7,990 nucleotides of DNA. Origin: Prosthecobacter sp. (GTDB lineage: Bacteria > Verrucomicrobiota > Verrucomicrobiia > Verrucomicrobiales > Verrucomicrobiaceae). This document shows, in pieces, positions 1 to 5,366 of this stretch (the first letter of the stretch is position 1; every line of letters begins with the position of its first letter). The notes below the pieces were generated by a model. It saw only the letters and a program-made list of their open reading frames with translations. It had not been told where the DNA came from and made no database searches. The stretch is from positions 1-7,990 of the forward strand of contig JAOZVT010000656.1 of NCBI GenBank assembly GCA_025869455.1, in the 5' to 3' direction. A program made the position numbers and the translations under genes.

Positions 1-2
1 AC

Positions 3-311
3 TCAGGCAGCCCCGCTGCCGCCGTGCCGGATAAACACAAACATGATTTCAATCTCGGTCTAATCTTCATTCCTTTTGAGGGTGAAAAATTCTTTGTCAT
101 TCCTTCGATCCAATACAGCCATGAGCAGTTCATCGGGCAGGTGCGTCGTGATAATGCCTGGACTCCTACGCTGACGGCCAGTTGGCAGCCTTTGAAATAC
201 TTGGCTGTGGATGCCGTGGGGAGTTACACGGACTCGGATTCCAGTGTGAAAGGATCCACCTTTGATGCGCTGACGGGCTCCGTGTTTTTGCGTCTCTTCT
301 ACAACTGGTAG
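3..311 (+). CDS. Outer-membrane beta-barrel protein, C-terminal fragment (5' end outside window)
   Basis: The reading frame is open from the left edge and stops with TAG at 309-311, so only about the last 102 residues are visible. A GTG at 24 lies inside the frame but there is no reason to treat it as the start. The visible part alternates hydrophobic and polar residues and is rich in aromatics, as in amphipathic transmembrane beta-strands (for example FFVIPSIQYSH, PTLTASWQPL and TGSVFLRLFYNW). The protein ends in Trp, with hydrophobic residues at -1, -3, -5, -7 and -9 (W, Y, L, L, V). That is the C-terminal signature recognised by the BAM machinery in outer-membrane barrels. The likely location is therefore the outer membrane of a Gram-negative cell. 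The specific family and any transported substrate cannot be told from this fragment. A strong terminator follows directly, so this is the last gene of its transcription unit. Confidence 0.72.
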   Translation, partial: SGSPAAAVPDKHKHDFNLGLIFIPFEGEKFFVIPSIQYSHEQFIGQVRRDNAWTPTLTASWQPLKYLAVDAVGSYTDSDSSVKGSTFDALTGSVFLRLFYNW

Positions 312-337
312 CGCCCTTTTAAGCTCTGCCTTTTATC

Positions 338-378
338 ATCCGGTGCGTCCTCTGAGTGATGCGCCGGATTTTTTTTTT
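338..378 (+). terminator. Rho-independent terminator of the beta-barrel gene
   Basis: A 12-bp stem (338-349 with 358-369, including two G-U pairs) encloses an 8-nt loop and is followed by an uninterrupted run of ten T residues (369-378). It lies 26 bp after the stop codon of the upstream gene. This is a textbook intrinsic terminator and separates that gene from the Lys-Val-Pro repeat gene. Confidence 0.92.
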
Positions 379-468
379 GGCTTTCTGCGCAAGTTCTGGC
401 GGTGGGGTGCATCTGGGCTGTGAAACCAAGACGGTTGTCAGTTCACAAACATCAAACACACCATTGCC

Positions 469-1752
469 ATGAAACTTAAAAATCGTATCGCCTGCAGCAT
501 TCTTTTTCTGGTCTTTGCTGCCGCTCAGTTAGCCCCTGCGGCGACTATCCCCCAGCTTAAATCTCCACCCAAGGTTCCTACCGTGAAGGTTCCAAAGGTG
601 GCCAAAGTTCCTCAAGTTAAAGTGCCTTCAGTGAAGCTGCCTAAAGTGGCCAAAGTCCCGCAGGTGAAGGTGCCCGCTGTGAAAGTGGTCAAGGCTCCTG
701 CGGTGAAAGTGCCAGTCGTTAGTAAAGTCCCCACCGTGAAAGCACCCGAGGCCCCAAAAGTGCCTGAGGTGGCCAAAATCGCCAAAGTGCCAAACACTCC
801 CAAGGTTCCTAAGACACCCAAATTTGCTAAAATAGCTGCTATCAAACCAGCCAAGATTAAAGAGGCAACATCGGCGGTGAAAAGCCCCAAGGCCCCTAAA
901 AACGTGACAACCGCAGATAAGGTGGTGGATTCAGCCAAGGTTTCCAAAATCAGCGAAGTCTCCATTAATACCGGAAAACTTCGCAATCTGAAGGAAAACA
1001 TTCAGGTGGATGCCGCTGTGACGGCAGGCCGTGGAGAACAGTTTGTTCAAGATAACTTTGGGTCAGGGGGCTTCAGCAAGCCTGGTAATTTGATGGATGG
1101 CCTTAAAGGCAAAGCGGGTAATCGCAGCAAAAATCCGCTGCCAAGTAAGGCGGACCAAATGATTCCCGGAAAGACGGGCCAGCTCAGCGATGACCCTTCT
1201 GAAGAAACAACGGTTCTGGAAGACGTGCAGAATTTTGTCAGTTCCGTGGTCGGCTCCATCCTTTCTGGAGCAGGCACCAAGTCAGCCCCAGGCTCTGCTG
1301 CAAGTGGCACGGCGGGTTCCGCCACCGGTGCGGCACTGACCATCCTGACCGCCAATACAGGGTCACCTGAGGATAAGAAGAATGAGGCCAATGGGATCAT
1401 CGGTCTTTTCCGTCAGGGGAAAAAAGGGACGAGTAATGCTAACGCGGATGAAATGATGGATCAGGTCGAAAAAACACCGCTGCCAGATGACATGAAACCT
1501 TCCAGCAACCCTGTGATCACCAAAGACACCATCCGTGGCATCGATGCCCGCAAGAATGGCGCAGCTGAGCCTATCGAGGAGGACTCTGGCTCCACCGGGC
1601 CAATCAATACTGGCGCCAATGGTACTGGCAAACTGGGCAGCCTAGCGCAGCCTGCGGGTACCGATGTGGAAACCTCCACCGCTGTGACTGCCGAAGACTT
1701 GCGCGCCATTCAGGTCCGTATTGAGTCCAAAATCAACACTGGCGGCCGTTAA
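469..1752 (+). CDS. Exported low-complexity protein with N-terminal Lys-Val-Pro repeats, function unknown
   Basis: This 427-residue protein is not recognised as a member of a known family. Residues 1-25 form a clear Sec signal peptide: basic start MKLKNR, hydrophobic core CSILFLVFAAA, and a likely cut after APA or PAA. Residues about 31-129 are dominated by Lys, Val, Pro and Ala with a K-V-P core; 11 KVP triplets plus KLP and KAP variants are visible, many spaced by 5 or 6 residues. KVPKVAKVPQVKVP (40-53) recurs almost unchanged at 56-69. Residues 257-296 are rich in Gly, Ser and Ala and mildly hydrophobic. The rest is polar, with many Asn, Asp, Lys and Gly. The mature chain contains no Cys, Trp, Tyr or His, which points to an extended or disordered, strongly basic N-terminal part. 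A role in binding an acidic polymer (polysaccharide, nucleic acid or wall) or as a periplasmic spacer is inference only. The ATG at 469 is chosen because it gives the signal peptide. No Shine-Dalgarno precedes it. It is transcribed alone, between two terminators. Confidence 0.85.
   Translation: MKLKNRIACSILFLVFAAAQLAPAATIPQLKSPPKVPTVKVPKVAKVPQVKVPSVKLPKVAKVPQVKVPAVKVVKAPAVKVPVVSKVPTVKAPEAPKVPEVAKIAKVPNTPKVPKTPKFAKIAAIKPAKIKEATSAVKSPKAPKNVTTADKVVDSAKVSKISEVSINTGKLRNLKENIQVDAAVTAGRGEQFVQDNFGSGGFSKPGNLMDGLKGKAGNRSKNPLPSKADQMIPGKTGQLSDDPSEETTVLEDVQNFVSSVVGSILSGAGTKSAPGSAASGTAGSATGAALTILTANTGSPEDKKNEANGIIGLFRQGKKGTSNANADEMMDQVEKTPLPDDMKPSSNPVITKDTIRGIDARKNGAAEPIEEDSGSTGPINTGANGTGKLGSLAQPAGTDVETSTAVTAEDLRAIQVRIESKINTGGR
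586..675 (+). repeat. Tandem 48-bp coding repeat within the Lys-Val-Pro region
   Basis: Bases 586-627 and 634-675 encode KVPKVAKVPQVKVP and KLPKVAKVPQVKVP, a 14-residue unit repeated with a period of 16 residues (48 bp). At DNA level the copies differ mostly at third codon positions, so the duplication is not very recent or the amino-acid pattern is under selection. Looser KVP-type units continue on both sides (about 559-855). Confidence 0.8.
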
Positions 1753-1772
1753 TCGGAATATAAATCCTTTCG

Positions 1773-1809
1773 GGCGGGTGGCGATTATGCCATCCGCCTT
1801 TTTTATTTT
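1773..1809 (+). terminator. Rho-independent terminator of the Lys-Val-Pro repeat gene
   Basis: A 10-bp stem (1773-1782 with 1789-1798, one G-U pair) with loop GATTAT is followed by a T-rich tract (1799-1809). It lies 20 bp after the stop codon. Together with the opposing terminator at 1909-1942 it insulates the convergent rplI gene. Confidence 0.9.
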
Positions 1810-1908
1810 AAATTGGCTATTTGGACAAGCTGGGACAGCTATTGCATTGAGAAGCGAAAAGGCTTGGGTGAGGGGGCGTGGTTACTCTGTTGCTCCTTCG
1901 CAGGCATG

Positions 1909-1942
1909 AAAAAACCGCGCCCAGTGACGGAACGCGGTTTTT
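1909..1942 (-). terminator. Rho-independent terminator of rplI
   Basis: On the minus strand a 10-bp perfect stem (1942-1933 with 1919-1910) whose GC core is CCGCG/CGCGG encloses a 13-nt loop. It ends in a run of six T residues (complement of A1909-A1914). It starts 25 bp beyond the rplI stop codon. The A/T flanks of the stem are symmetric, so it may also work weakly in the other direction. Confidence 0.85.
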
Positions 1943-1967
1943 AATGGGGGTTTTAAATCTGGATCGC

Positions 1968-2468
1968 TTATTCAGCGGAATCGTCAGACGATTCAGCAGT
2001 ATCGGCATCGGAGTCAGCCACCACCGTGAGCTTCAAGAAGCAATTCACGTCTGCGTGGAGCTTGACCGGGATTTCGAATGTGCCAGTGCTCTTGATTGGT
2101 TTGTCGAGCTGAATGAGGTGACGGTCCAATTCCACTTTGGCACCGCTCTCGGCCACGGCCTTAGCGATATCCATATTGGTGATGGAACCGAAAGCTTTGC
2201 CACCCTGACCGGTTTGGAGGGTCAGTTTGAGCTTCAGTTTCTTCAGCTTGGATGCTGTTTTTTCGGCTTCCTGAAGTTCTTTGGCTTCACGCTCAGCACG
2301 TGCAGCTTTCAGGTGGTTGATGTTACGAAGGTTGCCAGCGGTTGCTTCAAAAGCCTTGCCCTGTGGGACGAGGAAATTGCGCGCAAAACCGCGCTTCACT
2401 TGCACGACATCAGCCTCGGCGCCGAGGTTTTTGATCTTCTCTTTAAGTATTACTTGAACGGTTGCCAT
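1968..2468 (-). CDS. rplI: 50S ribosomal protein L9 (bL9)
   Basis: The 166-residue product is a component of the large ribosomal subunit. bL9 binds 23S rRNA through its N-terminal domain and projects from the L1-stalk side of the ribosome. Residues 1-50 give the N-domain (MATVQVILKEKIKNLG) and the family signature spanning 16-43, with VKRGFARNFLVPQGKA clearly visible. The signature has Ala where Gly or Asn is usual at its fourth position. Residues about 45-85 are the charged connecting helix. Residues about 86-150 are the C-domain (GKAFGSITNMDIA, VELDRHLIQLDKPIKSTGTFEIPVKLH). The last 16 residues form an acidic tail (ADSDADTAESSDDSAE), longer than in the shortest L9 proteins. The ATG at 2468 is chosen over an in-frame upstream start at 2525 because the protein alignment begins there and a Shine-Dalgarno precedes it. 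The commonly linked partners rpsF, ssb and rpsR are not adjacent in this window. Confidence 0.97.
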   Translation of the reverse strand: MATVQVILKEKIKNLGAEADVVQVKRGFARNFLVPQGKAFEATAGNLRNINHLKAARAEREAKELQEAEKTASKLKKLKLKLTLQTGQGGKAFGSITNMDIAKAVAESGAKVELDRHLIQLDKPIKSTGTFEIPVKLHADVNCFLKLTVVADSDADTAESSDDSAE

Positions 2469-2475
2469 AAAGTTG

Positions 2476-2482
2476 TCCTCCC
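2476..2482 (-). promoter_or_regulatory. Shine-Dalgarno of rplI
   Basis: The minus strand reads GGGAGGA, ending 7 nt before the ATG at 2468, an ideal spacing. This fixes the rplI start and excludes the longer frame beginning at 2525. It is notable as the only good ribosome-binding site found in front of a confident gene in this window. Confidence 0.88.
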
Positions 2483-2497
2483 AGGGAAAGGGGGGCG

Positions 2498-2525
2498 ACA
2501 GTACATGCTGAAGCTCTCCTGTCAA
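2498..2525 (-). promoter_or_regulatory. Candidate sigma-70 promoter of rplI
   Basis: On the minus strand a perfect TTGACA (2525-2520) is followed after 16 bp by TACTGT (2503-2498). The latter keeps the first, second and last bases of TATAAT. Transcription would begin near 2491 and give a leader of about 22 nt that contains the Shine-Dalgarno. It lies entirely in the gap between the regulator stop codon and rplI, so rplI need not depend on readthrough. The weak -10 element keeps confidence moderate. Confidence 0.5.
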
Positions 2526-2544
2526 ACGGTGAGGCCAGAGTTTT

Positions 2545-3615
2545 TCACAATGACTCCCGTTTTACCAATTCTGGCATGACTTTTGTCTCCCCTTTGACCC
2601 CCGGTTGCCGGATCAGGCGGAAAATGCGTTTGGCAAAGGCGCTGGCCGTGACGCTGTATCGGGCAATTTGCGGTATGGTTTCGTCTAAGAAAACATCGTC
2701 GTCCCGGCAGATCAGCGCCACGTCTTGGGGAATGCGCAGACCACGCTGGAGCAGTGCCGTGCAAACTGTGAGGGCACTGGAAGTGCGGGCAATCAAAATG
2801 GCCTGAGGACGCTGGCGGGCAGAGATGAGACGGTCCAGCGCCTTGAGTAGCCCTTCACGACTTCCATCGTGCCGCTGAATGTACCCAGTGATGCCGCGTG
2901 TGGAGGTGGCCTGCAATCCTTCTTCAAAGCCAGCCTCGCTCTCGTGGTCGCCCGCATACTGCGGTTCCTGGATGAGCAAGGTCAGCCGCTGATACCCTCG
3001 TGTGGCCATGAGGCCGACGGCATGACGACAGACGGCGCGGTGGTCGCGATCCACCGAGGGTAGGGAGAGTCCCTTGAAAACGGAGCCTACCACCACGCAG
3101 GGGATCTGCTTTTGCTCAAACCAGTTCTGCATGGCCTCCGTGCTGCGATAGAGTACCCAGGCACTGGCTGGTACGGTGGTGGTCAGCGTTTGCAGCGCGC
3201 GGGCTGGATTTTTACCCCCAGACCATGAGCGGCCCACATGCACCTGGAGAAGATGGCCCTCACTGGCCAACTGACTGCGCAGCTCATCCACCCAAAGCAG
3301 GACAAACGGTGGCATGTCATGCAGCGGCTCAGGACTCAGCAAACCTACGGTGAGAGTCTCCGGCTGGCTTTTGACTGCCGCCCCATTGGCTGGCAGGTTC
3401 ACCCGCGTGGGCTTCCCCTGAGAAATGGTGATGAGTCCTTCTGCCGCCAGCGCATTCAAAGCCGCGCGTAGGGTAGGGCGGCTGATGTGCCACTCTTCAC
3501 AAAGTCGTCTTTCCCCTGGCAACTCCTCCAGCCAACGCCCTGCCGAAATAGCCTCCCGCAGCACACGAATGGTTTCTGCCACCAGGGAAGATCGTTGGGG
3601 AATGCTCGGGGTCAT
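2545..3615 (-). CDS. Transcriptional regulator, GntR winged helix fused to a LacI/GalR-type ligand-binding domain
   Basis: A 356-residue cytoplasmic DNA-binding protein. Residues about 11-72 are a GntR winged helix: LREAISAGRWLEELPGERRL, then the recognition-helix region SRPTLRAALNALAAEGLI and the wing (TISQGKPTRV). Residues about 88-356 resemble the periplasmic-binding-protein-1 fold of LacI/GalR regulators, with IPCVVVGSVFKG, a VDRDHRAVCRHAVGLMATRGYQRLTLL segment and IPQDVALICRDDD. The same architecture is known from AraR of Bacillus subtilis, an arabinose-responsive repressor, so a sugar-like effector is the natural inference. It is transcribed divergently from the exported propeller/oxidoreductase/sialidase-like cluster, which makes that cluster its most likely target; autoregulation is also plausible. 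The start is uncertain. ATG 3615 is chosen, but an in-frame TTG at 3627 would add four residues, and neither has a Shine-Dalgarno. No terminator is visible between it and rplI, 76 bp downstream. Confidence 0.88.
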   Translation of the reverse strand: MTPSIPQRSSLVAETIRVLREAISAGRWLEELPGERRLCEEWHISRPTLRAALNALAAEGLITISQGKPTRVNLPANGAAVKSQPETLTVGLLSPEPLHDMPPFVLLWVDELRSQLASEGHLLQVHVGRSWSGGKNPARALQTLTTTVPASAWVLYRSTEAMQNWFEQKQIPCVVVGSVFKGLSLPSVDRDHRAVCRHAVGLMATRGYQRLTLLIQEPQYAGDHESEAGFEEGLQATSTRGITGYIQRHDGSREGLLKALDRLISARQRPQAILIARTSSALTVCTALLQRGLRIPQDVALICRDDDVFLDETIPQIARYSVTASAFAKRIFRLIRQPGVKGETKVMPELVKRESL

Positions 3616-3634
3616 GGAGGTCAGCAAAGCTAAC

Positions 3635-3711
3635 CAGTGAGTCAGGGGCTACGGCAAGTGCTAAATGACAAAACTTGAGTCGGTAGATCGGGAAGCATTA
3701 ATAACTCACTG
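3635..3711. repeat. Spaced inverted repeat CAGTGAGTCA / TAACTCACTG
   Basis: CAGTGAGTCA at 3635-3644 matches the reverse complement of TAACTCACTG at 3702-3711 in 9 of 10 bases. The copies are 67 bp apart, just upstream of the regulator start codon. The arrangement would suit two operator sites bridged by a regulator, but 9 of 10 over this distance may be chance. Confidence 0.35.
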
Positions 3712-3721
3712 ACTTAGGCGG

Positions 3722-3729
3722 TTGCGCAA
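3722..3729. promoter_or_regulatory. Palindrome TTGCGCAA, possible operator
   Basis: A perfect 8-bp dyad that extends imperfectly to 14 bp (CG.TTGCGCAA.CG at 3719-3732). A short palindrome with a central CpG is typical of LacI-family operators, but the adjacent regulator has a GntR DNA-binding domain, so the match in style does not identify its site. It lies between the two divergent genes. Confidence 0.3.
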
Positions 3730-3750
3730 TCGTTTGTTAGGCTTAATAAG

Positions 3751-3765
3751 GAGGTGAATCACCTC
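3751..3765. promoter_or_regulatory. Perfect 15-bp palindrome GAGGTGA-A-TCACCTC, candidate operator
   Basis: Seven-base arms (3751-3757 and 3759-3765) are exact reverse complements around a single A. This is the strongest dyad in the divergent intergenic region and a good size for a dimeric GntR winged helix. The left arm belongs to TAAGGAGGTGA (3747-3757), a perfect extended complement of the usual 16S rRNA 3' end, yet no ATG, GTG or TTG stands at normal distance after it. In RNA the arms could form a 6-bp hairpin with an AAT loop that hides this sequence. Operator function is inference from position and symmetry. Confidence 0.45.
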
Positions 3766-3835
3766 TGGCGCGATCACGAAAAGCAATGAAGCAGGATGGG
3801 GCGTCAACTCCTGGAAAACCGAAGGTGTCAGCGCC

Positions 3836-3973
3836 ATGAAGATGTATCACGCAACGACGGGCGATATCAGTGGCGAGTTGAGGGGGAAAGCTCTGTCTCC
3901 GTCTTCAGAGTCGGTAAGTGGTCGTTCACGGGAACTCCGAGTGATCTTAGAAATACAATGCTATCAGCTTTAA
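3836..3973 (+). CDS. Doubtful 45-residue ORF, ATGA-overlapped by a 17-residue ORF
   Basis: The ATG at 3836 opens a 45-codon frame (MKMYHATTGDISGELRGKA onward, Ser- and Arg-rich, no membrane segment) ending in TAA at 3971-3973. Its ATG overlaps the TGA stop of a preceding 17-codon frame (3786-3839, starting MKQDGASTPGKPKVSAP) in the arrangement ATGA that is typical of translational coupling. No similarity to a known family is recognised and neither start has a well-spaced Shine-Dalgarno. It may be chance. It is listed because the overlap and its position in a gene-poor region merit attention. Confidence 0.15.
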   Translation: MKMYHATTGDISGELRGKALSPSSESVSGRSRELRVILEIQCYQL

Positions 3974-4111
3974 TTTTCGCAGCTTCGATCATGGATAGTG
4001 GCGCGGAATTAGACGAAGGTTTTACATAAGGGGAAGGTTTGGCAAATGAAGAGACTGTAGTTCAGATGGAACATCCGGTCCTGAGAGAGCGTTTCTTCGT
4101 ATGTACTTTCC

Positions 4112-5296
4112 ATGACTTTTGCTTTGCCCATGCTTCCGTCTTTTTCATCCACACTTCGCACGGTGGCCATCATGGTCATTCTGCCGCTTTCCTTTGCCAA
4201 GGCCCAAACCGCTGGAGAGTGGATTCACGCGCGTGGTAATCCGGCCATGACGGGAGTCTCGGCGGTGGAACTCAAATTTCCGATGGAGCTCGCTTGGGAA
4301 TTCCGCCTCATGGACAAACCTAAAGGGCAGGGGGAGATGCTGGTAAGTGGGGCGGTGGTGCGAGCAGGAAAGGTCTATGCAGGCTGCAAGGATGGGAAGT
4401 TTTACGCCGTGGATTTGGTCAAAGGGGTCAAGCTCTGGGAGGCGACGGGGCAAGGGGCTTTTGATGGGGCTGCAACTTTTGCGGGAGATCTCGTGGTCGT
4501 TGGGTGTCAGGACGGTTTTGTCTATGCCTGGAATGCGGAGACGGGTGCAGAGTCCTGGAAATTTGAAACCGATGCCGAAATCCACGCGGCTGCGAATACC
4601 TGGACGGATCCTAAAACAGGAGTTCAAAAGATCCTCATCGGCAGCTACGACTACAATGTCTATTGCCTGGATGCGAAGACGGGTAAAAAGGAGTGGGCGG
4701 CTGAAACCGGGTACTACATCAATGGCGGTTCAGCGGTGGGAGATGGCATGGTCGTCTTTGGTGGCTGTGATAGCGTGCTGCACGTTCACGATGTCGCCAC
4801 GGGTGAGGAGAAGCGGCAGATCGAAGTCGGCTCCTACATCGGCAACAACGTCGCCATTGCAGATAGCGTGGTCTATGTCTCCCATTATGGCAACCGAGTG
4901 GGCGCTTACAGCCTAACCGATGGTGCTAAAATTTGGGAGTATGGCGAGCGTGAATTTGAGTATTACGCAGCACCTGCCATCTGGGAAAAAGCGGTCTTTG
5001 TGGGTGGTCGAGATAAACGCTTTCATGCCATAGATCGCGTCACCGGTGCGCAACTGTGGGAATACCGCTGCCGTGATCGCATCGACAGCAGCGCGGTGAT
5101 TTGTGCTGGCAAGGCCGCTCTTTTTGGCTGTGACGACGGCTATGTGTATGCGCTGGATCTGAAGGACGGGAAAGAACTCTGGCAGTATGAAATCGGTGCT
5201 GCTGTGAAAACCTCTCCCGCCGTAGCAGGAGATTATGTCATCTTTGGGGCTGACGATGGCGTCATGTATTGCTTCAAAAATGCCGTCGCAAAATAA
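4112..5296 (+). CDS. Exported PQQ-like beta-propeller repeat protein
   Basis: A 394-residue secreted or periplasmic beta-propeller. Residues 7-31 give a signal peptide with hydrophobic core VAIMVILPLSF and likely cut after AKA (31). Repeats of the type hydrophobic-G-x-x-D-G-x-V-Y-A-x-D-x-x-T-G-x-x-x-W start near residues 88, 128, 174, 214, 253, 295, 336 and 376. The N-terminal LAWEF (60-64) supplies the Trp strand missing from the last repeat, which suggests an eight-bladed ring closed by velcro pairing. The fourth blade has lost its Trp (GEEKRQI). Such repeats occur in PQQ-dependent dehydrogenases and in BamB. This protein is too short for a quinoprotein dehydrogenase of the usual 560-600 residues and has no cytochrome domain, so catalysis is doubtful; a binding or scaffolding role is more likely. 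First of three exported products in a row. Start choice is between ATG 4112 and ATG 4130; neither has a Shine-Dalgarno. Confidence 0.88.
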   Translation: MTFALPMLPSFSSTLRTVAIMVILPLSFAKAQTAGEWIHARGNPAMTGVSAVELKFPMELAWEFRLMDKPKGQGEMLVSGAVVRAGKVYAGCKDGKFYAVDLVKGVKLWEATGQGAFDGAATFAGDLVVVGCQDGFVYAWNAETGAESWKFETDAEIHAAANTWTDPKTGVQKILIGSYDYNVYCLDAKTGKKEWAAETGYYINGGSAVGDGMVVFGGCDSVLHVHDVATGEEKRQIEVGSYIGNNVAIADSVVYVSHYGNRVGAYSLTDGAKIWEYGEREFEYYAAPAIWEKAVFVGGRDKRFHAIDRVTGAQLWEYRCRDRIDSSAVICAGKAALFGCDDGYVYALDLKDGKELWQYEIGAAVKTSPAVAGDYVIFGADDGVMYCFKNAVAK

Positions 5297-5307
5297 GCGG
5301 CTGGGCA

Positions 5308-5328
5308 CTGGTCGGTAAATTTGACCAG
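5308..5328. repeat. Short inverted repeat CTGGTC / GACCAG between propeller and oxidoreductase genes
   Basis: Six-base arms (5308-5313 and 5323-5328) are separated by a 9-base A/T-rich spacer. There is no T tract, so it is not an ordinary terminator. It could be an operator or an intercistronic RNA hairpin. It lies 11 bp after the propeller stop codon and about 40 bp before the likely oxidoreductase start. Confidence 0.35.
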
Positions 5329-5366
5329 CAAGGTATGTGATATGGGTACGTCTTCTATGGCATACC

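Larger units (their letters stand above)
3616..4111. other. Intergenic region between divergent regulator and export cluster
   Basis: About 500 bp without a confidently supported gene. It should contain the start regions of both divergent units. Visible structure includes an inverted repeat (3635-3644 against 3702-3711), an 8-bp palindrome TTGCGCAA (3722-3729), a perfect 15-bp palindrome (3751-3765), a 6-nt inverted repeat TGGCGC/GCGCCA (3766-3771 and 3831-3836), and two short ORFs overlapping by ATGA (3786-3839 and 3836-3973). A GGGAAGG followed by a four-codon ORF occurs at 4031-4060. None of the ORFs in any frame resembles a known protein. I see no convincing sigma-70 promoter, tRNA or recognised riboswitch. 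Confidence 0.6.

Noticed and set aside
612..1709. Three minus-strand frames (612-1001, 1047-1400, 1461-1709) opposite the Lys-Val-Pro gene
   Set aside because: They are mirror images of the low-complexity coding strand, with Thr/Gly/Leu-rich translations that follow from the repeats. The plus strand has a signal peptide and a matching terminator.
2469..2525. N-terminal extension of L9 by 19 residues from a start at 2525
   Set aside because: The family alignment begins at MATVQVILKEK, a strong Shine-Dalgarno stands before ATG 2468, and the extension overlaps the likely promoter.
2534..2575. Inverted repeat GCCAGA...TCTGGC near the regulator 3' end as a terminator
   Set aside because: The arms are only 6 bp with a 30-base gap and no T run on the minus strand, so it does not look like an intrinsic terminator.
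1878..2579. Plus-strand frame of 233 codons covering rplI
   Set aside because: It lies opposite ribosomal protein L9, which is certain from its signature. The translation has no domain and the start has no ribosome-binding site.
3796..4029. 77-codon plus-strand frame in the divergent intergenic region
   Set aside because: It has no recognised domain and no ribosome-binding site, and it overlaps other equally weak short frames. There is no basis to prefer it as a gene.
4145..4916. Minus-strand frame 4145-4627 and plus-strand frame 4347-4916 within the propeller gene
   Set aside because: Both are shadows of the beta-propeller gene, whose repeats and signal peptide are unmistakable.
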